From CALNYZ01 sp942490945 (GTDB lineage Bacteria; Pseudomonadota; Gammaproteobacteria; UBA6429; Thiohalophilaceae), in NCBI GenBank assembly GCA_942490945.1, contig CALNYZ010000018.1, forward strand, positions 2,064,685-2,128,684: DNA of 64,000 nt, given 5' to 3'. The notes beneath the pieces were generated by a model, which saw only the letters and a program-made list of their open reading frames with translations, was not told where the DNA came from and did no database searches. Shown piece by piece: positions 52,618-62,201 of this stretch; the stretch's first letter is position 1, and each line of letters starts with the position of its first letter. The position numbers and the translations under genes were made by a program.

Positions 52618-54720
52618 TTACCCATTAGATGCTTCTGCTTGCTGTCCAACTGTCGCGACAATTTTGATTTGTTTATCTGAGGGTATTTCGTTGTATGACA
52701 AGACACTCAAACTATTAATCGTATGTCGTACAAACCTCGCCAAAACTGTCCTTATTGCCCCTGGTACCAGTAATATCGCAGGCTGACCTGCCATTTCCTG
52801 TTTTTGTGCTGTCTCTGCCAGTGCGCTGTGTAACCGTTCTGCCAGCCCTGGTTCGATGCCACTTCCGACGCCTTCCATGCTCTGCAGAGTATGATGCAAC
52901 AACTGTTCCAAACCTGGATCCAGTGTAATTACGGGCAATTCAGGCTGCATCCCATTGATTTGCTGAACAATTAGTCTGCCGAGGGCGACACGCACGATGC
53001 CGGTTAGTATGTCGGCATCTTGACTCTTGCCGCCATGTTCCGCCAGTGTCTCGGCAATTGTCCGGATATCGCGAATCGGTACACTTTCCTCAAGCAGATT
53101 TTGCAGGACTTTAACGACTACCCCCAGGCTCAAGGTATCCGGTATTAAATTCTCGACCAATTTAGGCGCCGATCGTGACAACATATCGAGTAAATGTTGT
53201 ACTTCTTCATGGCCAAGTAATTCATGTGCATGACTATGCACAAGGTGACTCAAATGTGTAGCAACGACAGTATTTGCATCCACCACGGTAAAGCCCAGGG
53301 TTTGTGCCTGATCACGTTGTGCAACATCTATCCACACTGCATCAAGGCCAAAGGCAGGATCTTTTGTTGCCGCACCCTGTAAGGTGCCAAATACCTGGCC
53401 TGGATTAATCGCCATTTCTTTATCAGGATAGATTTCTGCCTCGCCAACCGTGACGCCCATTAATGTTATGCGATATGCATTCGCCGAGAGTTCCAGATTG
53501 TCACGTATATGAACAGGCGGAATCAAAAAACCAAGATCCTGCGACAATTTTTTACGCACGCCCTTGATGCGACTCATTAACTGTCCGCCTTGTGCTTTAT
53601 CGACCATTGGAATAAGTCGATAACCGACTTCCAGACCAATTGCATCAACAGGTGTTACGACATCCCAGTTCAATTCCTTGGGTTCACTATCGTGGGGAAT
53701 ATTCTTTTGAATCTGAATATTGTCCGCTTGTGCTTTAATGCGCCGTTGAATTACAAATGCACCAACACCACTGATAGCGGCCAGTGACAAAAAGGCAACA
53801 TTTGGCATACCCGGGATGACCCCCATGACGGTCAGTATTCCGGAAGTGACAGCGAGAGAACGCGGATTACCAAACAGTTGTTTTAAAACCTGCTCTCCCA
53901 TATCTTGTGAAGATGAAACACGGGTAACAATAATACCTGCCGCTGTTGACAAAAGTAGTGCGGGGATTTGCGCGACCAGACCGTCACCAATTGTCAACAA
54001 AGTGTAGTTACGTGCAGCTTGTGAAAAATTCAAATCATGTTGCAACATCCCTATCATTAAGCCACCAACAATGTTTATGATAAGAATTAATATTCCGGCT
54101 ATCGCATCACCACGTACAAACTTGCTCGCACCATCCATTGACCCATAGAATTCTGCCTCGTCGGAAATTTCACGACGACGTTTTCTTGCTTCATCCTGAT
54201 CAATTAATCCGGCATTCAAATCCGCATCAATTGCCATTTGTTTGCCCGGCATGGCATCCAAAGTAAAACGTGCACTGACTTCAGATATACGTGTTGCACC
54301 TTTGGTAATAACAACGAAATTGATAATTACCAGAATCGCAAAGACAACAATACCAACCGCATAATTTCCACCAATAACAAATTCACCGAATGCCTTGATT
54401 ACCTGTCCCGCTGCGTCTGGCCCGCTATGCCCTTCCAGCAATACCACACGGGTTGATGCGACATTTAATGCCAGCCGGAGCAATGTAGTCACGAGCAAGA
54501 TAGTGGGGAACAAACCGAAATCAAGCGGGCGCAACGAGTACACGGTGACCAGCAATACAACAAGGGCAAGTGAAATATTGAAACTGAATAATACGTCCAG
54601 TAAAAATGGTTTCAATGGCAATACAATCATGGCCATGACCAGCATCAATAATACCGGCGCGCCCAGGCCATTTTTGTTTATATTGCGAAAGAATCCGCTT
54701 GTTGCGACTTCACCTGCCAT
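52618..54720 (-). CDS. flhA: Flagellar export gate protein FlhA
   Basis: 700 residues. Eight TM helices (about 20-330) include the FHIPEP-type stretch RFTLDAMPGKQMAIDADLNA. A linker and a large cytoplasmic domain follow (about 370-690), which docks export chaperones and substrates. It powers type III flagellar export with FlhB and FliPQR. It is 14 bp after flhB and 45 bp before flhF. Confidence 0.97.
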   Translation of the reverse strand: MAGEVATSGFFRNINKNGLGAPVLLMLVMAMIVLPLKPFLLDVLFSFNISLALVVLLVTVYSLRPLDFGLFPTILLVTTLLRLALNVASTRVVLLEGHSGPDAAGQVIKAFGEFVIGGNYAVGIVVFAILVIINFVVITKGATRISEVSARFTLDAMPGKQMAIDADLNAGLIDQDEARKRRREISDEAEFYGSMDGASKFVRGDAIAGILILIINIVGGLMIGMLQHDLNFSQAARNYTLLTIGDGLVAQIPALLLSTAAGIIVTRVSSSQDMGEQVLKQLFGNPRSLAVTSGILTVMGVIPGMPNVAFLSLAAISGVGAFVIQRRIKAQADNIQIQKNIPHDSEPKELNWDVVTPVDAIGLEVGYRLIPMVDKAQGGQLMSRIKGVRKKLSQDLGFLIPPVHIRDNLELSANAYRITLMGVTVGEAEIYPDKEMAINPGQVFGTLQGAATKDPAFGLDAVWIDVAQRDQAQTLGFTVVDANTVVATHLSHLVHSHAHELLGHEEVQHLLDMLSRSAPKLVENLIPDTLSLGVVVKVLQNLLEESVPIRDIRTIAETLAEHGGKSQDADILTGIVRVALGRLIVQQINGMQPELPVITLDPGLEQLLHHTLQSMEGVGSGIEPGLAERLHSALAETAQKQEMAGQPAILLVPGAIRTVLARFVRHTINSLSVLSYNEIPSDKQIKIVATVGQQAEASNG

Positions 54721-54734
54721 TTAAATCATCTCCA

Positions 54735-55862
54735 TCAATTAAACTGCAAATCATTGGGAATAGGTAGATCTTTCATTTTGTGCGTGTCTTTATAATTTGA
54801 ATGTGCTTTTCTGAGTTTGAATACATACGCCAATACTTGTGCGACAGCCAGATACAGTCCGGCTGGAATTTCATGACCCAACTTGGTTGTATGATAAAGC
54901 GAGCGAGCCAGTGGTGGTGCCTGCATGATTGTTACTTTATGTTCGCGCGCAATGGCACGAATTTGCAGAGCCATTAAATCTGCACCTTTTGCGATAACAA
55001 CAGGTGCGGTCATATTTTTTTGATCATATTTCAGCGCCACAGAATAGTGATCCGGATTGGTAATCACGACATCAGCATCAGGAATATCCGCCATCATTCT
55101 GCGTTGTGCCATTTCGCGCTGTATTCTACGTGCGCGACCACGCACTTCCGGGTTGCCTTCTGTATCTTTATTCTCGTCTTTCACTTCCTGCAGTGTCATT
55201 TTAAGTTGTCGCAGGTGATCCCATACCTGGAAAGGTACATCAATAAGCGCAATCAGAATAAGGCTCGATGAAATGATCAAAAACGCCCACAGTAGCAGAT
55301 TCGATGTATGTGTTAATGACTGCAATACATCTTCGTTACCCAGGCCGATATATTCTCCGGCCTGATGATATAAAAATAATATGGCAATACTTCCAATCAA
55401 GGTGAATTTCAACAAGGCTTTTGTCAACTCGACAAATCCGCGCCACGCAAATACACGTTTAAGTCCACTTATTGGATCCAGTTTTTCCCATTTGAATGAA
55501 ATTGCCTGTGGGCTGAACGTTACGCCACCAATTAATACCGGACCCGCAATCGCGGCAATTACCAGCAAGCCCAGCAACGGTGCTACTGCGGCAAGCGAAT
55601 CGGTGATTGCGGATTGTAAAAACAAGATCATGGTGTCGGTAGAAAATATTGCTTCCCGCGAAGGAGAAAAACTTTTTTTGCTAACAGAAAGTATTCTGTC
55701 GACAATATGCGGAGCAAACAATGATATGCCACCCGCGCCTGCAAGCATCATTAACATGGTATTTAATTCACGTGACTGTGCCGCTTGGCCTTTGTCTTTT
55801 GCCTGTTGCCGACGCCTTGGCGTCGCCTGTTCCGAACGTTCTTGTCCTGTTTCTTCTGCCAT
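54735..55862 (-). CDS. flhB: Flagellar export switch protein FlhB
   Basis: 375 residues. Four TM helices precede a cytoplasmic domain. The self-cleavage site is NPDH (269-272) in VVITNPDHYSVALKYD, where most FlhB proteins have NPTH. The Asn, Pro and His needed for cleavage remain. It changes export specificity from hook to filament proteins together with FliK. A free-standing homologue of its C-terminal part is at 40103-40384. It lies 1 bp after fliR. Confidence 0.96.
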   Translation of the reverse strand: MAEETGQERSEQATPRRRQQAKDKGQAAQSRELNTMLMMLAGAGGISLFAPHIVDRILSVSKKSFSPSREAIFSTDTMILFLQSAITDSLAAVAPLLGLLVIAAIAGPVLIGGVTFSPQAISFKWEKLDPISGLKRVFAWRGFVELTKALLKFTLIGSIAILFLYHQAGEYIGLGNEDVLQSLTHTSNLLLWAFLIISSSLILIALIDVPFQVWDHLRQLKMTLQEVKDENKDTEGNPEVRGRARRIQREMAQRRMMADIPDADVVITNPDHYSVALKYDQKNMTAPVVIAKGADLMALQIRAIAREHKVTIMQAPPLARSLYHTTKLGHEIPAGLYLAVAQVLAYVFKLRKAHSNYKDTHKMKDLPIPNDLQFN

Positions 55863-55863
55863 G

Positions 55864-56637
55864 TCAATTTAATCCAAAGCCGCGAATTAGTTGATTCACC
55901 GAATCAAACAACCGGGTGGTTTGCGGTACCACACTCGACAGGCTGAAATAAATAACCGCAAACCCGAGCATCATTGTCAATGGAAAGCCGATTGCAAAAA
56001 TATTTAATTGCGGGGCGGAACGAGTCATTACACCAAACGACAGATTGACTACCAGCAATGATGCAATTGCAGGTATCGCAATGGATATTGCACCCCTGAA
56101 TATTTCCGAACCCCAGGTGACTATTTGCCAGATACTGTTCAGACTTAATGTCTGCAAACTGATTGGTAATGTAGTAAAGCTGTCGGTGAGGGTGTGAATT
56201 AGCAACAAATGTCCATTTAGTGAGACATATACCAGCAATACAAAAACCACGTAAAACTGACTTAGTACCGGAGCCTGCTGACCGTTTTGGGGATCAACCA
56301 TCAGTGAAAAACCCAGACCCATTTGCATGGCAATGATTTGCCCGCCAGTAATCACTGCGCTGAATACGAGTTGCGTGGTAAATCCAAGTGCAACACCAAT
56401 TAAAACCTGTTGCGCGGTTATAAAAATACTGTCCAGTGACATGGCTTCGACTACCGGCACCGGTGGAAGTATCGGGACAATAATCATCGTCAAGGCAAGA
56501 CTGATAATAACCTTAATACGTGACGGTACAGATCGGGCGCCGAACACGGGTGATGTCATCACGACGGCCATAACGCGTACGTATGGCCAGAAATAGGCAC
56601 CAATCAATCCTGTTAGCTCTGCCGCTGTAAACGTCAT
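55864..56637 (-). CDS. fliR: Flagellar export protein FliR
   Basis: 257 residues with about six hydrophobic helices (ELTGLIGAYFWPYVRVMAVV at the N-terminus, FGARSVPSRIKVIISLAL). It is part of the FliPQR export core in the inner membrane inside the MS ring. It is 3 bp after fliQ and 1 bp before flhB. Confidence 0.95.
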   Translation of the reverse strand: MTFTAAELTGLIGAYFWPYVRVMAVVMTSPVFGARSVPSRIKVIISLALTMIIVPILPPVPVVEAMSLDSIFITAQQVLIGVALGFTTQLVFSAVITGGQIIAMQMGLGFSLMVDPQNGQQAPVLSQFYVVFVLLVYVSLNGHLLLIHTLTDSFTTLPISLQTLSLNSIWQIVTWGSEIFRGAISIAIPAIASLLVVNLSFGVMTRSAPQLNIFAIGFPLTMMLGFAVIYFSLSSVVPQTTRLFDSVNQLIRGFGLN

Positions 56638-56640
56638 TCA

Positions 56641-56910
56641 TCACCTTATTAAATAAGGAATTTCTGTGATCAGTTGTTGTGTATATTCAATTAATAAACG
56701 CAACATCCAGGGTCCGGCAATCATAAGTGTAAGCAATGTCACAATCAGCTTTGGTATAAAGCTCAATGTCATTTCATTTATTTGTGTTGCCGCCTGAAAC
56801 ATGCTGACCATCAAACCGACCAGTAATGCCGGGATTAATATCACCATAATAAGTAACAACAATACTTCCAGCATATGTTGAAAAATACTTAGTACTTGTT
56901 CCGGTGTCAT
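56641..56910 (-). CDS. fliQ: Flagellar export protein FliQ
   Basis: 89 residues and two TM helices (LEVLLLLIMVILIPALLVGL, LIVTLLTLMIAGPWMLRLL). MTPEQVLSIFQH at the start and ATQINEMTLSFIPK in the loop are typical. The length is exactly that of the family. It is part of the FliPQR helical export gate. Confidence 0.96.
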   Translation of the reverse strand: MTPEQVLSIFQHMLEVLLLLIMVILIPALLVGLMVSMFQAATQINEMTLSFIPKLIVTLLTLMIAGPWMLRLLIEYTQQLITEIPYLIR

Positions 56911-56931
56911 TTCTTCAACCCGCGGTCCGTG

Positions 56932-57681
56932 TTAAACATAAAAACTTGATGCCAGCGTGCCCATAACAATGTTCCATCCGTCGACGAGCACGAAAAGCAT
57001 AATTTTAAAAGGCAATGAAACAATCATGGGAGACAACATCATCATACCCATGGACATAAGAACACTGGCAACAACCAGATCAATAATCAGAAAAGGTATA
57101 AATAGCAGAAAGCCGATTTGAAATGCGGTTTTGAGTTCGCTTGTAACAAACGAAGGCACCAGCACAGAGAATGGTACGTCTTCCGGTTTTTCATATTCTT
57201 TATCGCCTGATATTTTGATAAACATCTGCATATCTGCTTCACGTGTTTGCCCCAGCATGAATTTTCGCAAGGGGATTTGCCCGGTTTCTGCAGCTTGCTG
57301 AATCGTAATTTTATCATCAAGATAAGGAGCCAGTGCAGTGTCATATATCTTCGTAAAAACCGGCGCCATTATAAAAAATGTCAAAAACAAGGACAGACCG
57401 ACAAGCGTTTGTGAAGACGGTGCCTGCATCAGACCAATGGCCTGCCTGAGTATGGATAAAACAATTACTATGCGTGTAAAGGATGTCATCATCATTAATG
57501 CAGCAGGCAGCATGGTCAGTGCTGTCATGACCGCCAGAGTCTGAATACTTACGCTATAGGTCTCACTACCCGCCTTGTCCTTGCTGACCGTGAACGCATC
57601 CAGACCTTTTGCCAGCACATCGTCCGGATGAATCAGAAGAACGAGCACGAAAACGATAAATAATAATTTGCAGATTTTCAT
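56932..57681 (-). CDS. fliP: Flagellar export protein FliP
   Basis: 249 residues. A cleavable signal peptide (ICKLLFIVFVLVLLIHPDDVLA) precedes TM helices TALTMLPAALMMMTSFTRIV and GLSLFLTFFIMAPVFTKIYD. C-terminal SVLMSMGMMMLSPMIVSLPF is conserved. It starts at the fliO stop (1-bp overlap). Confidence 0.96.
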   Translation of the reverse strand: MKICKLLFIVFVLVLLIHPDDVLAKGLDAFTVSKDKAGSETYSVSIQTLAVMTALTMLPAALMMMTSFTRIVIVLSILRQAIGLMQAPSSQTLVGLSLFLTFFIMAPVFTKIYDTALAPYLDDKITIQQAAETGQIPLRKFMLGQTREADMQMFIKISGDKEYEKPEDVPFSVLVPSFVTSELKTAFQIGFLLFIPFLIIDLVVASVLMSMGMMMLSPMIVSLPFKIMLFVLVDGWNIVMGTLASSFYV

Positions 57682-58106
57682 TATTTCATATTCCCACGCA
57701 GGACACCGGACAATCTGCTGGCGAAACTACTTTCCTGTGGGTGTGAAATATTCTGTTCTTCGGTTATCAACTTGGGCAAATTATGCAGAAGGTTTATACG
57801 TCCGGGCGAAACGCCCAGTAATAATTGTTCTTCACCAACCTGGATTAATATCACCTTGTCACGCTGACTCAGATTAATGCCTGATATTACACGAATACTA
57901 TGACCTGACCTGCCAGGCAATGTGCCAAAACGTTTAAGACCAAATGCCAGCACATAAATGATTGCCAATACAACAACAAGACCCAGAATGACATTCAGTA
58001 TATTTCCGGCAGATGTAACCGCAGGAACATTTTTAACAGCATCATTTGCAGCAAAACAACCTGTCCAGATTAATAACCCAGCAATGCTGATGATTATTGA
58101 TTTCAT
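57681..58106 (-). CDS. fliO: Flagellar export accessory protein FliO
   Basis: 141 residues. A signal-like N-terminus (IIISIAGLLIWTGCFA) and a second TM (ILNVILGLVVVLAIIYVLAF) lead to a small cytoplasmic domain (VISGINLSQRDKVILIQVGE). It helps assemble FliP during gate formation. It overlaps both fliN and fliP by single bases, so translation is coupled. Confidence 0.93.
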   Translation of the reverse strand: MKSIIISIAGLLIWTGCFAANDAVKNVPAVTSAGNILNVILGLVVVLAIIYVLAFGLKRFGTLPGRSGHSIRVISGINLSQRDKVILIQVGEEQLLLGVSPGRINLLHNLPKLITEEQNISHPQESSFASRLSGVLRGNMK

Positions 58107-58510
58107 TATTTCAGTTTTTTCACGCGTTCTGCCGGACTGATGACATCGGTCAGACGAATACCAAACTTTTCATTTACAACCACAACTTCACCATGGGCAA
58201 TCAGTGTTCCGTTCACAAGAACATCAAGTGGTTCACCTGCCATTCTGTCCAGTTCAATTACTGAACCCTGATTTAATTGCAACAGGTTACGTATATTGAT
58301 TGTTGTGCGTCCGATTTCCATCGATATCTGAACAGGGATATCAAGAATTACGTCCAGATTCAAATCATCTGATTTGGCTCCAGCGCTCTGGCTTAGTTGA
58401 GAGAAACTTGCAAGTTCAGTGTTATCTGAATCTTCGCTGTCGCTGTCTCCGGATTCAGCCAGGGCTGATGCCCACTCATCCATAACGTCAGTTTCGTTAT
58501 CTTCACTCAT
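58106..58510 (-). CDS. fliN: Flagellar switch protein FliN
   Basis: 134 residues. A variable acidic/Ser-rich N-terminus (1-50) precedes the SpoA domain (VILDIPVQISMEIGRTTINI, LDVLVNGTLIAHGEVVVVNE, KFGIRLTDVISPAER). It forms the C-ring with FliM and FliG and binds the export ATPase complex. It overlaps fliM by 8 bp. Confidence 0.96.
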   Translation of the reverse strand: MSEDNETDVMDEWASALAESGDSDSEDSDNTELASFSQLSQSAGAKSDDLNLDVILDIPVQISMEIGRTTINIRNLLQLNQGSVIELDRMAGEPLDVLVNGTLIAHGEVVVVNEKFGIRLTDVISPAERVKKLK

Positions 58511-59525
58511 GTTTAGTCGCTCCTGCTACAATTAATGCGGTTTCGTTCTGCATTGTAGGTCGTGGTATTACTTCGATAACTTTCACGGCCATGCTGCCAT
58601 TCGCTACACCATAATTACATCTGAAAATCGGTATCTCCTCGGCAAGCAAGGTGACAGTTTCTGCCATATCGATAGGAATGATATCCCCTTCCTTTAAATC
58701 CAGCAGATCACGCAAGGTTAACTCGACTTCTGCAAGTTCCGTCGACAAGGTAACTTCTGCTGCTTTTATTTCTTCCATTAATGACACAGTCCAGCGCTCA
58801 TCTTTTTCGGAGACATCACTCTGTACACCCGCATCAAGTAATTCGCGAATTGGTTCCAGCATTGAATACGGCAAGGTAACCTGAAAATCACCACCGCCAC
58901 CATCAAGCTCAACATGGAATGTACTCAAGACAACGACTTCATTCGGGCTGACAATGTTTGCAAACTGTGGGTTAACTTCCCTGCTGATGAATCTGAATTC
59001 AACTGGCATGACAGGCTTCCAGGCCATTTGCAGATCCAGAAATGCGGCATCCAAAACCATCGATATAACACGTTGTTCCGTCGGGGTGAATTCGCGGCCT
59101 TCTATTTTTGCATGGCGTCCGGTACCACCAAAAAAATTATCAACCAGAATAAAAACCAACTTGGGGTCAAAGACACATAATGCAGGACCACGTAATGGTT
59201 GTATTCTGATGATATTCAAACTTGTTGGCACAAACATGCTGTGTATGTATTCAGAAAACTTCAGCATCTGCACACCGCTCACAGATATTTCTGCCGGTCG
59301 CCGTAACAAATTGAATAAACTTATACGAAATTGACGTGCAAAACGTTCATTTATCATTTCAAGTGTCGGCATCCTGCCGCGGACAATGCGATCCTGGCTG
59401 GCAAAATCAAAGCCTCGCGCCACACCATCGTGTGGTTCATAGGACTCTGTTTCTACATCGCCACTGTCAACGCCATGTAACAGCGCATCAATTTCGTCTT
59501 GTGATAATAAATCATTAACTGACAT
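58503..59525 (-). CDS. fliM: Flagellar switch protein FliM
   Basis: 340 residues. The N-terminal CheY-P-binding peptide LLSQDEIDALLHGVDSGD is intact. The middle CheC-like domain has the FliG-contact region GGTGRHAKIEGREFTPTEQR. A C-terminal SpoA domain follows (VELTLRDLLDLKEGDIIPID). It receives the CheY-P signal and reverses the motor. Confidence 0.97.
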   Translation of the reverse strand: MSVNDLLSQDEIDALLHGVDSGDVETESYEPHDGVARGFDFASQDRIVRGRMPTLEMINERFARQFRISLFNLLRRPAEISVSGVQMLKFSEYIHSMFVPTSLNIIRIQPLRGPALCVFDPKLVFILVDNFFGGTGRHAKIEGREFTPTEQRVISMVLDAAFLDLQMAWKPVMPVEFRFISREVNPQFANIVSPNEVVVLSTFHVELDGGGGDFQVTLPYSMLEPIRELLDAGVQSDVSEKDERWTVSLMEEIKAAEVTLSTELAEVELTLRDLLDLKEGDIIPIDMAETVTLLAEEIPIFRCNYGVANGSMAVKVIEVIPRPTMQNETALIVAGATKHE

Positions 59526-59533
59526 ACAGGTCT

Positions 59534-60115
59534 CTACTGCATTATAAAGCTGGTGAAATAGACTTCCTGAACAAGCTTGTTTACTTTCAGCTTGATCTTG
59601 TTTCCTTTTTTATCAGAAGATTTCTTCTGATCACTTTTTTTAGTTTCGTGCTTGCCTGCTTTTGCTCTTAATATTTTATTAATGCCCTCAAGCACTTCCT
59701 GTCTCAACTTTTCCTTGCCTGCAATAGTGTTAATTGATTCATAGGTCTGTGAACCCAGGATCAACAAAACATTGTTCCGAATAATCGGCATATGTTCCTG
59801 TACCGCCGCAATAACATCCTGGTCATAGGCCATGATTTCGATATCAGTCTGCAAATAGGCAACCTGCGAAGCATCTGCGAAATTAACAATGAAGGTGGGC
59901 TTAAGCGGGTGATAGATTGCGGTTGGGCGCTCTACTGGTGGTTTTTTTTCGGTGGTTTCTTCGTCAGAATTAGAATCTTTATCTGCCATTAGCAGCCAGG
60001 CCGCCACACTACTGGCGACAATCATGACAACAACAATCAATGCGATAATCACCCATTTGGTGAGTTTTTTCCCCGCTGGTTGCTGAACGTCTAAATCAAG
60101 ATCTTCTTCTGCCAT
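59534..60115 (-). CDS. fliL: Flagellar basal-body protein FliL
   Basis: 193 residues. One TM (ALIVVVMIVASSVAAWLLM, 25-43) and a periplasmic stomatin-like domain (AIYHPLKPTFIVNFADASQV to VYFTSFIMQ). Residues 151-180 form a Lys/Ser-rich insert (KHETKKSDQKKSSDKKGNK) between the long helix and the last strand, longer than I would expect. FliL surrounds and stabilises stator units. It is first in this operon, with a sigma-54 promoter in front. Confidence 0.93.
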   Translation of the reverse strand: MAEEDLDLDVQQPAGKKLTKWVIIALIVVVMIVASSVAAWLLMADKDSNSDEETTEKKPPVERPTAIYHPLKPTFIVNFADASQVAYLQTDIEIMAYDQDVIAAVQEHMPIIRNNVLLILGSQTYESINTIAGKEKLRQEVLEGINKILRAKAGKHETKKSDQKKSSDKKGNKIKLKVNKLVQEVYFTSFIMQ

Positions 60116-60153
60116 TAACCTGTCCCTGTAAACATATATATTATGTTGCAGGC

Positions 60154-60169
60154 TGCAAAACGCATGCCA
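60154..60169 (-). promoter_or_regulatory. Sigma-54 (RpoN) promoter for the fliL operon
   Basis: On the minus strand TGGCATGCGTTTTGCA, against consensus TGGCACG-N4-TTGCA, with a single mismatch and exact GG-N10-GC spacing. The -12 lies about 39 bp before the fliL ATG. It should drive fliLMNOPQR-flhBA and possibly beyond, with a FleQ/FlrC-type activator. Confidence 0.8.
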
Positions 60170-60301
60170 CGCCTAAAGTGCATGCGGAATGTAATGACAA
60201 TCAATAGATTAGCGTATTTCTTTATATTAACGTCAAGAACTTGACTGAAAAGCAGGTGCTTAGAAATGATGTAGTGACGAGATACTGTCTCGGGCTATTT
60301 T

Positions 60302-60856
60302 TTACTCAGCCTGATAGCGAATGAAATTATTGCGGTAATATAACATTTCAGCAATCGAATCACGGATGTCATCCAGCGCCAGATGACTCGAATTTTTGTT
60401 ATAGCCAGAAGCAATATCTGGTCGCCAGCGCTTGGCTAATTCTTTTAGTGTACTCACATCAAGGTTGCGGTAGTGAAAAAAAGCTTCCAATTTTGGCATA
60501 CAACGCGCCAGAAATCGTCGATCCTGACAAATACTGTTGCCACACATGGGGGATACACTTTCCGGCACATATTCACGCAGAAAATCCAGGGTTTGTTGCT
60601 CGGCCTGTGCTTCGGTGATTGTAGATTCTTTCACGCGTGCCACCAGCCCGGAACCATTATGTTGGCGCGTGTTCCATTCATCCATCTTGTCCAGTACTGA
60701 ATCCTGCTGATGAATGGCCAACATTGGTCCTTCAGCCAGTATTTCCAGGTGCTCATTAGTCACAATGGTAGCAATTTCAATAATTAAATCATTTTGTGTA
60801 TCAAGACCGGTCATTTCCAGATCAATCCAGATTAAATTCGTTACACTTTTTGTCAT
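60302..60856 (-). CDS. orn: Oligoribonuclease
   Basis: 184 residues of the DEDDh exonuclease family. Asp12 and Glu14 in LIWIDLEMTGLD bind the first metal, and later acidic residues and the SSHLALDDIRDSIAEM motif complete the site. It degrades two-to-five-base RNAs, including pGpG from cyclic di-GMP breakdown. It is convergent to nothing and is followed by the fliL promoter region on the same strand. Start ATG is 60854-60856. Confidence 0.97.
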   Translation of the reverse strand: MTKSVTNLIWIDLEMTGLDTQNDLIIEIATIVTNEHLEILAEGPMLAIHQQDSVLDKMDEWNTRQHNGSGLVARVKESTITEAQAEQQTLDFLREYVPESVSPMCGNSICQDRRFLARCMPKLEAFFHYRNLDVSTLKELAKRWRPDIASGYNKNSSHLALDDIRDSIAEMLYYRNNFIRYQAE

Positions 60857-60944
60857 TATTCAGATTCCTGTCACTTGCTACTACCTAATTCGGTACATAC
60901 CAGTATAATACGTAATTCAACGGGTTTAGCAACTTAAACGGGAC

Positions 60945-62201
60945 ATGATGGAAACTTTCACAATTATTTTTCTTGCCATGCTTGCGGCTTCAGTCATCAC
61001 GCAACTTTGGTTAACTCAACGGCATATAAACCACATAAAACAGCATCGCGCCAATGTTCCTGTATCGTTTGCGGAAAAAATCACTCTGGCAGAACATCAA
61101 AAGGCGGCAGATTATACAACTGAAAAGGCAAAATTTGGCAGGATTGAGTTGATATATGGAAGCATTATACTACTGGCATGGACCATAGGTGGTGGACTTA
61201 ACTATTTAAATGACATTGTGCACACCTGGAATATGACAACCGTTTTAAGTGCGATAGCTGTCAGCTTTTTCCTTATTATTATCAGCAATTTTCTCGATAT
61301 GCCCTTTTCGCTTTACAGAACATTTGTCATTGAAAAAAAGTATGATTTTAATCGTACCAGTTTTTCTACGCTTGTCAGTGACATGGCCAAACAACTGGCA
61401 TTACTCATTATCATCGGCGGACCTTTTTTATGGGTAATTTTTACACTGGTCGATAAATCCGGTGCATTGTGGTGGTTATATGTCTGGTGTACCTGGTTTG
61501 GCTTTTCCCTGTTTATGATGTGGGCTTATCCAGCCTTCATAGCACCACTGTTTAACAAGTTTACACCCCTGGAAGAAAATGAAACCAAGACGAAAATAGT
61601 AAATCTGCTCGCCAAGTGTGGATTCCAAAGTAATGGTGTTTATGTTATGGACGGGTCAAAACGTTCGAGTCACGGCAATGCATACTTTACTGGCCTGGGC
61701 AAAAATAAACGTATCGTATTTTTTGATACGCTACTTGACTCATTGGAAGCCGATGAAATAGAGGCAGTCCTGGCACATGAACTGGGCCATTTTAAACGTA
61801 ACCACATTAAAAAAAGAATTGTTGTACTCGGAATAATGAGTCTGCTTAGCCTATACTTGTTAGGCTGGTTAAGTCAGCAACCCTTTTTCTATTCAGGATT
61901 AGGCGTGAAAACTCAGGAAATATATCTGGCATTAATTCTGTTCATGATGGTGTCATCAGTATTCACTTTTTATCTGGCACCCATCTTTTCGATATTCAGC
62001 CGCAAGCATGAATTCGAAGCAGATGAGTATGCCGCCAAACAAAGCAATGCCTCGATGCTGATATCGGCATTGGTCAAACTGTATAAAGAAAATTCCAGCA
62101 CACTGACCCCTGATCCACTTTATTCAGCATTTTATGACTCGCACCCCCCTGCACCTATCCGTATCGCACACCTCACATCAGCAAACTCGGGGGCGCAATG
62201 A
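60945..62201 (+). CDS. M48-family membrane zinc endopeptidase (Ste24-like)
   Basis: 418 residues. Several TM helices (about 5-22, 68-88, 98-118, 150-170, 178-200) precede the zinc site H278-E279-x-x-H282 (VLAHELGHFKRNH). A further ligand Glu lies in HEFEADEYAAK. Homologues cut CAAX-type or misfolded membrane proteins; the bacterial substrates are largely unknown. Its stop overlaps the start of the cytochrome gene, so the run M48-cytc-phhB-rsgA is probably an operon. Such gene neighbourhoods near orn and rsgA are known. Confidence 0.93.
   Translation: MMETFTIIFLAMLAASVITQLWLTQRHINHIKQHRANVPVSFAEKITLAEHQKAADYTTEKAKFGRIELIYGSIILLAWTIGGGLNYLNDIVHTWNMTTVLSAIAVSFFLIIISNFLDMPFSLYRTFVIEKKYDFNRTSFSTLVSDMAKQLALLIIIGGPFLWVIFTLVDKSGALWWLYVWCTWFGFSLFMMWAYPAFIAPLFNKFTPLEENETKTKIVNLLAKCGFQSNGVYVMDGSKRSSHGNAYFTGLGKNKRIVFFDTLLDSLEADEIEAVLAHELGHFKRNHIKKRIVVLGIMSLLSLYLLGWLSQQPFFYSGLGVKTQEIYLALILFMMVSSVFTFYLAPIFSIFSRKHEFEADEYAAKQSNASMLISALVKLYKENSSTLTPDPLYSAFYDSHPPAPIRIAHLTSANSGAQ

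Noticed and set aside
60240..60300. Candidate terminator after orn
   Set aside because: Only a 5-bp stem (CGAGA/TCTCG) with no T run is present.
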